DNA from: JANXXV01 sp038230275
GTDB lineage: Bacteria > Acidobacteriota > Terriglobia > Bryobacterales > Bryobacteraceae
Length of the DNA: 31,737 bases
Direction of reading: 5' to 3'
Assembly (NCBI GenBank): GCA_038230275.1
Contig: JBBRNO010000070.1
Span: 1-31,737 of the forward strand
Within the stretch, counting starts at the first letter, position 1. The number at the start of each line of letters is the position of its first letter. The notes below the pieces were generated by a model. That model saw only the letters and a list, made by a program, of their open reading frames with translations, ran no database searches and was not told where the DNA came from. Position numbers and translations under genes: made by a program. Below, in pieces: positions 1 to 8,135 of this stretch.

Positions 1-2
1 AA

Positions 3-578
3 GGCGCGCGGCGAATGCACGTTTTGATCCGCGACCTGTTGCTCTACTCTCGGGTTACCAATGTAGAGACCTTGGCGATTGCACCGGTGTCTCTGTGTTC
101 CGCCGTCGAGTGGTCGCTCCAGAATCTGGAATTAGCCATCAACGAAGCGGGAGCGGCAGTAACGGGCTACAAAGATCTTCCCATCGTCCTTGCGGACCGC
201 ATCCAGATTGTGCAGTTGTTCCAGAATCTGCTTGGAAACGCAGTAAAGTATCGAAGCGAAGTGCCGCTGGAGATTGCGATCGGCGCGCAGGAATCCGGCG
301 GCGAATGGACTATTTCCGTGCGCGACAACGGCATTGGCATCGACTCTCGCTTTCACGACCGCATCTTTGGCCTGTTCAAACGGCTCAATCGCGAGAAGGC
401 GGGAACCGGAATCGGACTGGCCATCTGTAAGAAGATTGTTGAAAAGCACGGTGGAAGAATTTGGGTGGAGTCGGAACGCGGCCAGGGTTCCACCTTTTTC
501 TTCACCATAAGCAGCGCGGTTGCGCCGCTTAAAAGGACAGACCTCAATGCCGCCAAAAATACTGCTGGTGGAAGATAA
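3..578 (+). CDS. Sensor histidine kinase, C-terminal part (partial)
   Basis: The reading frame is open from the window edge, so the gene is cut and its sensory part is not visible. The first residues (ARRMHVLIRDLLLYSRV) look like the end of a HisKA dimerisation helix; the phospho-accepting His itself lies outside. A full HATPase_c ATP-binding domain follows: N box FQNLLGNAVKYRSE, G1 box DNGIGID, F box region IFGLFKRLN and G2 box GTGIGLAICKK, ending GQGSTFFFTI. The protein should autophosphorylate and pass phosphate to a response regulator. The next gene is a single-domain receiver that overlaps it by 32 bp, so the two probably form a translationally coupled pair. The order and style match phytochrome-type or other PAS/GAF kinases paired with Rcp1-like regulators, but the input domain cannot be known from here. 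Confidence 0.93.
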   Translation, partial: GARRMHVLIRDLLLYSRVTNVETLAIAPVSLCSAVEWSLQNLELAINEAGAAVTGYKDLPIVLADRIQIVQLFQNLLGNAVKYRSEVPLEIAIGAQESGGEWTISVRDNGIGIDSRFHDRIFGLFKRLNREKAGTGIGLAICKKIVEKHGGRIWVESERGQGSTFFFTISSAVAPLKRTDLNAAKNTAGGR

Positions 579-1074
579 CTACGCCGATGTAAAGTTGATT
601 CGCCTGGCGTTACAGTCACTAGGAATCGTTTCCGAGATCACCCATTTCGCCGACGGCCTGGATGTGGTGAACGCCTTGTTCGAGGCCGATGATGAGAGCC
701 AGGTCCCAATCCCCGATCTGGTCCTGCTGGACCTGAACATGCCCCGCGTGGACGGCTTGGAGCTATTGCGAAGATTTCGGGAGAACGAACGTTTCAAGCA
801 GGTGCTGATTGCCATTTGCACGTCATCCAGCTCACCTCAGGATGAGGCAGATGCCATGTCGCTGGGGGCGAACGCGTATATCCGCAAACCCGTGGAGTTG
901 GAACCGTTCCTGCAAGAGGTAGGGCAAGCCGTAAAGGACATCCTGGACGGCCGGAAGCCGGCGCCCTGCAAGGCTTCGGGACGGGTGCAGGCGCGGTCTT
1001 GGCCGGTGTTCCTCGCCAGGGCTCGCGTCACACGGCGTAAAGTGCGGCGTGGCTTCCCCGGCACGCAACACTAG
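547..1074 (+). CDS. Single-domain response regulator, Rcp1-like
   Basis: The 175-aa protein has one receiver domain (about residues 3-134). Visible receiver residues are the acidic pair E9/D10, phospho-acceptor D62 in LLDLNMPRVDG, T92 and K114 in YIRKPVE. There is no DNA-binding output domain, so it probably relays phosphate or acts by protein contact, as Rcp1-type regulators do. I chose ATG 547 because a purine-rich AAAAGG lies about 10 nt upstream and translation then begins directly at the receiver (PPKILLVEDN). An earlier in-frame start at 520 would add nine residues with no homology. Residues after about 140 are Arg-rich, low-complexity and unlike a receiver; this tail may be a non-conserved extension. 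The gene overlaps the kinase gene, its likely phosphodonor. Confidence 0.93.
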   Translation: MPPKILLVEDNYADVKLIRLALQSLGIVSEITHFADGLDVVNALFEADDESQVPIPDLVLLDLNMPRVDGLELLRRFRENERFKQVLIAICTSSSSPQDEADAMSLGANAYIRKPVELEPFLQEVGQAVKDILDGRKPAPCKASGRVQARSWPVFLARARVTRRKVRRGFPGTQH

Positions 1075-1122
1075 CAACTTTCCGACAAATAACTGGACAC
1101 AAGAACCGGCTTGCTGACGCGC

Positions 1123-1156
1123 GCGGCTCGGTCTCGAACGGTAGATTCCGAGCCGC
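1123..1156. terminator. Hairpin between convergent genes, candidate bidirectional terminator
   Basis: A perfect 9-bp inverted repeat, GCGGCTCGG (1123-1131) and CCGAGCCGC (1148-1156), has a 16-nt loop. It lies between the stop of the plus-strand response regulator (1074) and the stop of the minus-strand SnoaL-like gene (1209), where a two-way terminator is expected. There is no clear T-tract, so intrinsic termination is only a possibility. Confidence 0.4.
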
Positions 1157-1208
1157 AACTGTAAAGGAGCGGTTTCCGGCAGTGTCCACCCAATTCGCGG
1201 ACACTCCA

Positions 1209-1610
1209 CTAGCCACTTTCCGAAAGCTGTCGCGAGTAATTGGCGTAATCGAAGTGGCCCCGCGATTCGAAGATCAGGCCGTCGCCGCCGAGTTTCCATT
1301 CTTCGAACCCGCTAATGCGAATGCTTCGTCCGGTACCTCCGGGCCCCGTGTTGATGCCGGTCAATGTCCAATGGTAGACGGTGTGCCCGCTCTCGTTTAG
1401 CAGCCCGTCCATGATAACCTGCATATCCGGAAACGCGGTCATGAAGGCCGCTGCGGCCTCTGCGATGGCAGCCCGCCCCACGCACGCCGCGCCGTCGTTG
1501 ATGGTGAGCGAGCCCTGCGGTGAGTAGTGCGCAGCCACGCTTGCTGGATCGCCACTGCACCACGCCGCGGTATAACGCTTTGCCAGATCAAGCAAAGGCT
1601 GCTGTTCCAT
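1209..1610 (-). CDS. SnoaL-like / NTF2-fold small protein
   Basis: The 133-aa protein has the sequence style of SnoaL-like polyketide cyclases and ester cyclases (NTF2 fold, cone-shaped alpha+beta barrel). Visible signs are an N-terminal helix LLDLAKRYTAAWCSGDP, then AHYSPQGSL, the helix FMTAFPDMQV, and HTVYHWTLTGINTG leading into a C-terminal sheet ending SRGHFDYA. Family members are small enzymes or binding proteins with very varied substrates, so no reaction can be named. I chose ATG 1610 because GGAAC sits 8 nt upstream; a TTG at 1634 would add eight residues. The start is only 4 bp from the divergent gene's ATG at 1615, so the two cannot both have ordinary separate promoter regions between them. 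Confidence 0.8.
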   Translation of the reverse strand: MEQQPLLDLAKRYTAAWCSGDPASVAAHYSPQGSLTINDGAACVGRAAIAEAAAAFMTAFPDMQVIMDGLLNESGHTVYHWTLTGINTGPGGTGRSIRISGFEEWKLGGDGLIFESRGHFDYANYSRQLSESG

Positions 1611-1614
1611 TCTG

Positions 1615-2646
1615 ATGTTCCATTCGAACCTCAAAACTCAGCATAAGCTATCATTTGACGTGACCGGTCCGCCTCCGCTTCCTGGCCCTCGCCGTCACTT
1701 CGTGCGTTGGGCCGGAGTGGCGGCGGGAATTCTATACGGCATTTTCTTCCGCTTTTACCACGCCTATCTGGTCTTCGACCTGATGTCCAAGGCGTTCCTC
1801 TTCGGAGTGCCCTTCGTCCTCGGTTTTGTGCAAGTTTACATCTCGGAAAAATATGGCCCGCGCCGCTGGTGGGAAAGACTCACTATGCCTTGGGTGCCGG
1901 CGCTACTGTGCCTGGCGGCCTCCATGATTTTCTTCTGGGAAGGGTTGATCTGCGCGGTGTTGTTCGCCCCGCTCACGTTGGTTCTTTCGTCGCTGGGCGG
2001 AATCGCCGCCGGAATTGTTCGCGATGCCGTCCATCCGCAGCGTAGAAATCTGGTGTTTCTCTGTTGCCTGATGCTGCCGGTAGCCATCGCGCCCGTTGAG
2101 AATCTTCGCCCGCCACAGGAGCAGATGAGGACCGTGGCCACGGCAATTGAAATCGACGCACCGCCCGCCATCCTGTGGGATCAGATCAAAAGCGTGCCCG
2201 CCATCCGAGTGTCTGAGTTGCGGGACTCCTGGACGCACCGCATCGGCTTCCCGCGTCCCGTCCAAGCTACCTTGTCGCACGAAGGAATCGGTGGGGTCCG
2301 CCGCGCCACCTTTGAAGGCGGCGTGCTCTTCATCGAAACCGTCACCCGCTGGGACCCGCCCCACCGCCTGGCCTTCACCATCCACGCCGGCACGGCTTCC
2401 ATTCCGCCCGGCACATTGGACGAACACGTTACCATCGGCGGACCTTATTTCGACGTGTTGGAAGGCGAATACATCATCGAGCCGTCCGCCGGGAATCGCA
2501 CCACACTGCGGCTATCCAGCAGGCACCGGCTGTCCACTCGTTTCAACAGCTACGCGGCACTATGGTCGGACGCAATCCTACGCGATATCCAGGAAGAGAT
2601 CTTGCTGGTAATCAAGCACCGCTGCGAACAGACTTACCGTAATTGA
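1615..2646 (+). CDS. Membrane protein with C-terminal SRPBCC (START-like) domain
   Basis: The 343-aa protein has about four predicted membrane helices in its first 165 residues (for example GVAAGILYGIFF, AFLFGVPFVLGFV, VPALLCLAASMIFFW and LVFLCCLMLPVAIAP). A soluble domain of about 170 residues follows, with the look of a polyketide cyclase/dehydrase-like SRPBCC fold: it begins VATAIEIDAPPAILWDQI and ends in a long helix (WSDAILRDIQEEILLVIKHRCE). SRPBCC domains bind hydrophobic ligands; the ligand here is unknown. The start at 1615 is uncertain, since no Shine-Dalgarno site is visible and it lies 4 bp from the divergent SnoaL-like start; GTG 1660 is an alternative. Its 3' end overlaps the 3' end of ftsK by 13 bp. 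I know no named function for this architecture. Confidence 0.82.
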   Translation: MFHSNLKTQHKLSFDVTGPPPLPGPRRHFVRWAGVAAGILYGIFFRFYHAYLVFDLMSKAFLFGVPFVLGFVQVYISEKYGPRRWWERLTMPWVPALLCLAASMIFFWEGLICAVLFAPLTLVLSSLGGIAAGIVRDAVHPQRRNLVFLCCLMLPVAIAPVENLRPPQEQMRTVATAIEIDAPPAILWDQIKSVPAIRVSELRDSWTHRIGFPRPVQATLSHEGIGGVRRATFEGGVLFIETVTRWDPPHRLAFTIHAGTASIPPGTLDEHVTIGGPYFDVLEGEYIIEPSAGNRTTLRLSSRHRLSTRFNSYAALWSDAILRDIQEEILLVIKHRCEQTYRN

Positions 2647-5126
2647 TGATCGATCTCTTCCAGCCAGTCCGGCCGCTTCAGCACCTCACGCGGCTTGCTG
2701 CCATCCGGCGGACCAATGATCCCCTCGCGCTGCATCATGTCCAGAATCCGCGCCGCCCTGCCATAGCCAAGACGCAGCCGCCTTTGCAGCGTGGAGGTAG
2801 ATGCTTTCCCCATCTCCAGACATACGCGTACGGCATCGTGATACATGGGATCTTCCTGCCCATCGAACTCTTCCTCGGCAGTCTCGGCCTCGTCCTCGGA
2901 GGGCGGAGCCATCAGGAACGTCTTGTCATAATCCGGTTGCGCTTGTTCCTTCCAGAACTCCACCACCGAATTGATTTCCGTCTCGGAAATGTAAGCGCCG
3001 TGCACGCGCGTCAACCGCGCCGAACCCGGCGGCAGCAACAGCATGTCTCCCTTGCCCAGCAAATGCTCTGAGCCCATCACGTCCAGAATTGTCCGCGAAT
3101 CCACCCGCGTGGCCACCCGGAAGCTGATGCGCGTGGGGAAGTTCGCCTTGATCAACCCGGTAATCACATCCACGCTGGGCCGTTGCGTTGCCAGCACCAG
3201 GTGCATACCCACGGCGCGCGCCATCTGCGCCAGCCGCGTCACCGATTCTTCCACATTCGCCCGCTCCAGCATCATCAAATCGGCAAGCTCGTCAATCAGA
3301 ATCAGGATGTAGGGCAGCGGCCGGAGCTCTTCCACCACCGGCTCGTCGTCTTCAAACAGGCTGCGCGGCACTTGCTTCATCTGGCGAATTTTGCGGTTGT
3401 ACTGGTCGATGTTGCGCACTCCCTGCGCCGCCAGCAGTTTCAGCCGCCGCTCCATCTCCAGCACGGCATTGCGAAGCGCGTTGGTAGCCTTGCGCGCCTC
3501 GGTGATCACCGGCGTCAGCAGATGCGGGATGCCTTCATAAATCCCAAGTTCCACCCGCTTCGGATCGATCATGATAATGCGCACGTCATCCGGCGTCGAC
3601 TTGTAAAGCAGCGACATGATGATGGTGTTCAGCATGACGCTCTTACCCGAGCCGGTTGAACCGGCAATCAATAGGTGAGGCATGGAATCCAGCGCCGCCA
3701 CTTTGATGCGGCCGCTGATGTCCTTGCCCATCGACATCGTGAGCGGCGATGGTGAGTCGCGGAACTCCGGCGATTCCAGAATTTCCCGCAGGCTGATGGT
3801 CTCGCGGATCGTATTCGGCACTTCAATTCCCACCGTGGGCTTACCCGGAATCCGCTCGATCAGGATCGATTCCGCCTGCAGCCCCAGGCACAAATCTTCC
3901 ATTAGCGCCGTTATGCGGCTGTACTTGATGCCCGCTTCGGGCTTGAACTCAAACGTAGTCACCACCGGACCGGGATTGATTTGCACCACCGAACCCAACA
4001 CGTTGAACTCTTCCAGCTTGGCCTTAATACGCGCCGCGGTGTCTTTCAATTCCTGGCTATCGTAGGCGGTGCGTGCCTGCGGCTCATTCAGCAAGTTAGT
4101 CGGAGGAATGCGGTAGGGAGAACGCCGCTTCTTCACCGGTTTGCGCTCCGGCACGCTGTTTAGTATCCGCTCCGAATCGGGATCGGGATCGGAGGCCTTC
4201 GGAACCACGACGGGCTCCGGTGTCGACGCCGCTGGCTGTGGCGCCCAGTCGTCCAAGGTGCGAATGGGAATATCGTCCAGCCAGGGAGCAGTCTCTTCCT
4301 CAACCGCGGTCACCTCAATAGGTGCGGACGGCCTTGGTTCCAGCGTCCCCTCGGCAGGTTTTTCAGCCCGGCGGCGTCGGGCCGATAGCGGAGGAGCGTC
4401 CACATATTCAGCCTCGGGCGGAGCAAACTTCTGCCGGGCCGCAAAGGCTTGGGCGGCGATTCGCTCGGCCTCGCGCCGCTTCTGCTCGCGCATTTCCGCC
4501 TTCGCCGCCGCACGTTCCAGCGCTCGCTGCCGGCGCATCTCCCGCCATGCCCGGAAGCTCTCCACCATGCGCCGGATTAGTCCGATTGGACCGGACAACC
4601 AAATTGGCAGCTTGGTGACCGAAAAAGTGGATACAAGGTAAAGCGACAAAGTCAGGCACGCCGCGTTTAACAACACCGCGCCAGTGGGATTCAGTATGGA
4701 AACCAGATAGTCGGCCAGCAGAATCCCCAAAAGTCCGCCCGGCGCCACGGTCCCGGAAAAGGGATTCCAGTTTGGACCCAGGGAGAGCGCGGTGCAAAAG
4801 CCGAGCACCAGCATCAAAGACCCGGCCACCTTCACCCACTGTGAACCGATGGGGTCTGAACGAAGCCATTTCCAGGCCAGTGCCAGCAGCAGAACGGGAA
4901 TCGCGAACGCAGCCAGCCCTAGCAACTGCAGCGTCAGATCGGCAACGTGCGAGCCTGCCTTGCCAATCAAATTCAGCGGGCGTCCGGCGGCAGTTGCCGT
5001 ATCGAACGACGCATCTTGTTGATGATAGGAGACTAAGCTCAGTATGAAACAAAGGCCGAGCAGTAGAAACACCACTGCCATTCCTTCGTTGAGGCGTGCG
5101 TGTCGAGTTGGTCCAAGAAGCTTCAT
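2634..5126 (-). CDS. ftsK: DNA translocase FtsK/SpoIIIE
   Basis: The 830-aa protein has the standard FtsK plan: four N-terminal membrane helices (within residues 15-175), a charged Arg/Ala-rich and Pro-rich linker (about 190-350), the alpha/beta RecA-like motor and a C-terminal gamma winged helix. The motor has Walker A GSTGSGKS near residues 487-494, Walker B LILIDELADLMM and the FtsK signature ATQRPSVDVITG. The gamma domain (YHDAVRVCLEMGKASTSTLQRRL) normally reads KOPS-like sequences. FtsK pumps chromosome DNA through the closing septum and activates XerCD recombination at dif. The start overlaps the stop of uppP by ATGA, so the two are co-translated. The length is normal for a short-linker FtsK. 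Confidence 0.97.
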   Translation of the reverse strand: MKLLGPTRHARLNEGMAVVFLLLGLCFILSLVSYHQQDASFDTATAAGRPLNLIGKAGSHVADLTLQLLGLAAFAIPVLLLALAWKWLRSDPIGSQWVKVAGSLMLVLGFCTALSLGPNWNPFSGTVAPGGLLGILLADYLVSILNPTGAVLLNAACLTLSLYLVSTFSVTKLPIWLSGPIGLIRRMVESFRAWREMRRQRALERAAAKAEMREQKRREAERIAAQAFAARQKFAPPEAEYVDAPPLSARRRRAEKPAEGTLEPRPSAPIEVTAVEEETAPWLDDIPIRTLDDWAPQPAASTPEPVVVPKASDPDPDSERILNSVPERKPVKKRRSPYRIPPTNLLNEPQARTAYDSQELKDTAARIKAKLEEFNVLGSVVQINPGPVVTTFEFKPEAGIKYSRITALMEDLCLGLQAESILIERIPGKPTVGIEVPNTIRETISLREILESPEFRDSPSPLTMSMGKDISGRIKVAALDSMPHLLIAGSTGSGKSVMLNTIIMSLLYKSTPDDVRIIMIDPKRVELGIYEGIPHLLTPVITEARKATNALRNAVLEMERRLKLLAAQGVRNIDQYNRKIRQMKQVPRSLFEDDEPVVEELRPLPYILILIDELADLMMLERANVEESVTRLAQMARAVGMHLVLATQRPSVDVITGLIKANFPTRISFRVATRVDSRTILDVMGSEHLLGKGDMLLLPPGSARLTRVHGAYISETEINSVVEFWKEQAQPDYDKTFLMAPPSEDEAETAEEEFDGQEDPMYHDAVRVCLEMGKASTSTLQRRLRLGYGRAARILDMMQREGIIGPPDGSKPREVLKRPDWLEEIDHQLR

Positions 5127-5971
5127 ACCGCCGGATGACGGAAGAATGAAGCCAGAGCGATTACTATTATGCCAAAAACAATCCGATAGTAAATGAAGAA
5201 CTTCAACGTGTTCGTCCGAAGATACTTGAGGAAGAAACCGATCACCACGCAGCCCACCACCGCGCTAACCACCATGCCGATCAGAAACTGCACCCGGACT
5301 TCCGGCGTCAGTCCGCCGTGCTTCAGCAAGTCGTAGAAGGATTTGGCGGCGGCGGCGGCAATCGCGGGCGTGGAAAGCAGGAACGAAAACCTGGCGGCGG
5401 ATTCGCGGTTCAGGTCGCGGAACAGCCCGGTGGTGATGGTGATACCGCTGCGGGAGGTCCCCGGCACAATCGCCAGCGCTTGCGACAAACCAATGACGAT
5501 GGAATCGAAGTAGCTAATCTCGCCAATGCCGCGCCGCTGCTTCCCCACCCACTCGGCAAACGCCATCAGCAATCCAACCAGAATCAACATGGTGCCGATA
5601 ATGTATGGACTGCGCCACGTGGTTTCGGCCTGTTTGCTGAAGAGGAACCCAAACAATCCGATGGGCAGCGACCCAACCGCCAGCATCCAAAGCAGAGACC
5701 GGTTCTTAGCCAGTTCGGCATCGCCCGCGTAGCGCAACCCCAGGCCCTGGGCGATCACCTGCACCCAATCCTTGAAAAAATAGATCAAGACCGCCGCCAA
5801 GGTCCCCAAATGCAAGGCGATATCGAAGGCCAGGCCGGGGTCTTCCCAACCAAAAAGCCACGGGGCCAGAGCAAGGTGCGCCGAACTGCTGATGGGCAGA
5901 AATTCGGTCAGACCTTGGACGACAGCGAGAATTATCACCTGCAGTATGGACATAATGGGTAGAAACGTCAT
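5123..5971 (-). CDS. uppP: Undecaprenyl-diphosphatase UppP (BacA family)
   Basis: This is an integral membrane enzyme of about 282 aa with around eight hydrophobic segments. It removes one phosphate from undecaprenyl diphosphate on the outer side of the membrane, recycling the lipid carrier used for peptidoglycan and surface glycans. The two family motifs are present: GLTEFLPISSSAHL, with the catalytic Glu, near residues 20-33, and PGTSRSGITITTG near 168-180, with the essential Arg. The start is open: ATG 5971 or ATG 5953, which begins MSILQVIILAVVQG like most relatives; neither has a convincing Shine-Dalgarno site. The stop overlaps the ftsK start by 4 bp. The start is 17 bp from the divergent pyk start. 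Bacitracin resistance is a known property of the family. Confidence 0.96.
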   Translation of the reverse strand: MTFLPIMSILQVIILAVVQGLTEFLPISSSAHLALAPWLFGWEDPGLAFDIALHLGTLAAVLIYFFKDWVQVIAQGLGLRYAGDAELAKNRSLLWMLAVGSLPIGLFGFLFSKQAETTWRSPYIIGTMLILVGLLMAFAEWVGKQRRGIGEISYFDSIVIGLSQALAIVPGTSRSGITITTGLFRDLNRESAARFSFLLSTPAIAAAAAKSFYDLLKHGGLTPEVRVQFLIGMVVSAVVGCVVIGFFLKYLRTNTLKFFIYYRIVFGIIVIALASFFRHPAV

Positions 5972-5988
5972 CGTACCGCACCCAAATC

Positions 5989-7413
5989 ATGCGAACCACA
6001 AAAATCGTAGCCACGCTTGGACCGGCAAGCGATCCACCCGGCGTACTCCGCCAGATGTTCCTCGCCGGCGTGGACGTCTTCCGGCTGAATGCCTCTCACG
6101 GTGTCCAGGAAGATCACGCACGAAGATTGCGGGCCGTGCGCGAATTAGCCGCCGAACTGAAAGTCCACGTCGGCATTCTGATGGACCTGCAAGGGCCAAA
6201 GATCCGCCTCGGCACATTTGAAAACGGCGGCTGCCTGTTGGAGACAGGCTCAAAATTCTGCATCACCACCGAACCGGTGGTGGGCACCTGCGAGCGCGCC
6301 TCCACCAGTTACAAAGAGTTCGCCAAGGACGTCAACCCCGGCGACCAGGTGCTGCTGGCCGATGGTAGTGTGGAACTGCGCGTGGTCAGCAAGACAGATA
6401 AGGAAGCGCATTGCGAGGTAATCAGCGGCGGCCCCATCAGCGACCGCAAAGGCATCAATCTGCCTGGCGTCGAAGTCTCCACCTCGTCGCTCACGAAGAA
6501 GGACATTTCCGATCTCCGCTTCGGCCTCGAAATGGGCATCGATTTTGTGGCGCTCTCCTTCGTCCGCAAGCGGGACGACGTCTTGAAGCTGCGGCTGTAC
6601 CTGGAAGAAGCCGACGCGCACGTGCCCATCATCGCCAAGATTGAAAAGCCCGAAGGCTGGAAGAACCTGGACCAGATTCTGGAAGAATCCGACGGCGTGA
6701 TGGTGGCGCGCGGCGATCTGGGCGTCGAAATGGCGCTGGAAAAAGTGCCCTTCATTCAAAAGTCGATCATCGAGCGGGCGCGCCAGCACGGAAAGTTTGT
6801 AATCACCGCGACGCAGATGCTGGAATCGATGATTGAGCATCCCTATCCCACGCGCGCCGAAGTAAGCGATATTGCCAACGCCATCTATGACGGCACTGAC
6901 GCCGTGATGTTATCGGCGGAAACTTCCAGCGGAAAATATCCGGTGGAGGCGGCGCGCATGATGGGGCGCATTGCCCTGGAGGCCGAGGCCTCCATCCGCA
7001 CCCATGGCTACAAGGATTTGCCCAAACGCGAGACGGCCCCCAAGTATGCCGAGATCGTCGCGGATTTAGCCTATCGCGCCGCCAGAATGCAAGGCGCAAC
7101 GGCCATCATCGTATTCACCGCCAGCGGATCCAGCGCCAGATTGGTGTCGCGATACCGGCCGCCGGTGCCCATCTTTGCCTTTACCGCTAGCGAGTCGGTA
7201 GCGCGTCAGTTATCGCTGATCTATGGCATCCGGCCAGTGCTTGCTCCCGACCCCACTAATACCGATGAAATGATGTCCACCATGGACCGTATTTTGCTGG
7301 AAGGCGGCTGGCTGAAGGAACGCGACAGCGTGGTATACATTGCCGGCCAACCGATCGGCAGGCCCGGCACTACGAACTTCCTGAAGCTGCATCGCATTGG
7401 TGAGCTCTGGTAA
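5989..7413 (+). CDS. pyk: Pyruvate kinase
   Basis: The 474-aa protein is a full-length pyruvate kinase, which makes pyruvate and ATP from phosphoenolpyruvate and ADP in the last step of glycolysis. Motifs in order are RTTKIVATLGPAS at the N terminus, FRLNASHG, DLQGPKIRLG, the active-site KIEKPEGWKNLD near residue 218, DGVMVARGDLGVEM and the signature region ATQMLESMI...PTRAEVSDIANAIYDGTDAVMLSAETSSGKYP. A C-terminal regulatory-type domain with IIVFTASGSSARLVSRYRP follows. ATG 5989 gives the usual start one residue before the conserved region, although no Shine-Dalgarno site is present. The gene is divergent from uppP with only 17 bp between starts, so at least one promoter must lie within the neighbour's coding sequence. 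Confidence 0.97.
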   Translation: MRTTKIVATLGPASDPPGVLRQMFLAGVDVFRLNASHGVQEDHARRLRAVRELAAELKVHVGILMDLQGPKIRLGTFENGGCLLETGSKFCITTEPVVGTCERASTSYKEFAKDVNPGDQVLLADGSVELRVVSKTDKEAHCEVISGGPISDRKGINLPGVEVSTSSLTKKDISDLRFGLEMGIDFVALSFVRKRDDVLKLRLYLEEADAHVPIIAKIEKPEGWKNLDQILEESDGVMVARGDLGVEMALEKVPFIQKSIIERARQHGKFVITATQMLESMIEHPYPTRAEVSDIANAIYDGTDAVMLSAETSSGKYPVEAARMMGRIALEAEASIRTHGYKDLPKRETAPKYAEIVADLAYRAARMQGATAIIVFTASGSSARLVSRYRPPVPIFAFTASESVARQLSLIYGIRPVLAPDPTNTDEMMSTMDRILLEGGWLKERDSVVYIAGQPIGRPGTTNFLKLHRIGELW

Positions 7414-7460
7414 GCGAATTCCGTTCGATGTGACAGGATGGAAAAGGAGCAAGCCTTATT

Positions 7461-7691
7461 ATGAAAGCTGTGGAATTTGAAGCCACGGTCGCGCCGGGCG
7501 GTCATATCGCACTTCCCCCCGAGGTAGCAAGCGAGATTCCCGACGGCGAACAACTCCGCATCGTGATTATGTGGGAACCGTCAGACGTCGACTCCGCGTG
7601 GCGGATGGCCGGCCACGAACGGTTCGAAACGGCATACTGCCCCGAGGATGCCGTTTACGAGCAGTTAATCGATCACCCTGCTATTCGGTGA
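7461..7691 (+). CDS. Small probable antitoxin of a PemK/MazF-like module
   Basis: The 76-aa protein begins with a short beta-rich, AbrB-like stretch (KAVEFEATVAPGGHIALPPEV), a pattern common in small antitoxins that precede PemK/MazF toxins, followed by a helical, acidic C-terminal half. An AAGGAG site lies 11 nt before ATG 7461. The downstream reading frame, which overlaps this gene's 3' end, encodes a PemK/MazF-like protein; the pairing is the main reason for the call. The antitoxin would bind and neutralise the toxin and probably repress the operon. The sequence alone does not prove function, and the family could not be named more exactly. Confidence 0.7.
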   Translation: MKAVEFEATVAPGGHIALPPEVASEIPDGEQLRIVIMWEPSDVDSAWRMAGHERFETAYCPEDAVYEQLIDHPAIR

Positions 7692-8010
7692 AGTCGTATT
7701 AGTTCGCATTCCGTTTCATCAGGGGACCAGCTCCAAGATTCGTCCCGCAGTGGTTTTGCTGGATACGCGCGACAACGACTTTGTTGCGGCGCCAATCACA
7801 TCGCGGGCGAGGCGCTCCGAATACGATTTGGCGGTAGAAGATTGGCAAGGCGCCGGGCTGAATGTCGCATCGTACATCCGTGTCCACAAGTTGACTGTTT
7901 TGGCAAAGGCTACCATCATTAGCAGCCTCGCTTGCCTGCCGGAACAAGATCGAAAGACGCTCGTGCGCGTTCTTTGTCTCGCCTTTTGCCAAAGGATGAA
8001 GGGAGCGTAG
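7678..8010 (+). CDS. PemK/MazF-family toxin without a normal start codon
   Basis: The frame is open from 7669 to the stop at 8008-8010. It reads LLFGEVVLVRIPFHQGTSSKI, then RPAVVLLDTRDNDFVAAPITS, then ASYIRVHKLTVLAKATI. This is the PemK/MazF fold: a GEVV(L/W)V opening strand, the RPAVVL strand and the APITS strand. Members are mRNA interferases or gyrase-targeting toxins. No in-frame ATG, GTG or TTG precedes the conserved first strand; the first usual start is GTG 7750, which would remove about 24 residues of core fold. I mark the CTG at 7678 as the most 5' plausible start. It overlaps the antitoxin gene by 14 bp, which fits translational coupling. The gene may be functional from a rare start or may be silenced. 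Confidence 0.6.
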   Translation: MLFGEVVLVRIPFHQGTSSKIRPAVVLLDTRDNDFVAAPITSRARRSEYDLAVEDWQGAGLNVASYIRVHKLTVLAKATIISSLACLPEQDRKTLVRVLCLAFCQRMKGA

Positions 8011-8017
8011 CGGAAGG

Positions 8018-8128
8018 GTCGCGCAAAATCTTGTCTGTCGGCCCGAGTCCAATCGTCTCACCTGAGTGCGCGGGCACAAAAATATCCCGCGCGTCTTTGT
8101 GAAGAACTTCTAGCTTGTGATCGTGGCG
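8018..8128 (-). pseudogene. Possible HicA toxin remnant
   Basis: Directly after the hicB stop on the minus strand, following one TAG at 8129-8131, an open stretch reads RHDHKLEVLHKDARDIFVPAH, then SGETIGLGPTDKILRD. This resembles the second half of small HicA mRNA interferases (GSHxK..., then VPxHxG...L..GTL.KILRD). There is no start codon and the N-terminal third with the first strand is missing. The 3' side runs almost to the 3' end of the convergent toxin gene. Position next to hicB supports the call, but the similarity is short and was judged by eye. Confidence 0.35.
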
Positions 8129-8135
8129 CTACGAC

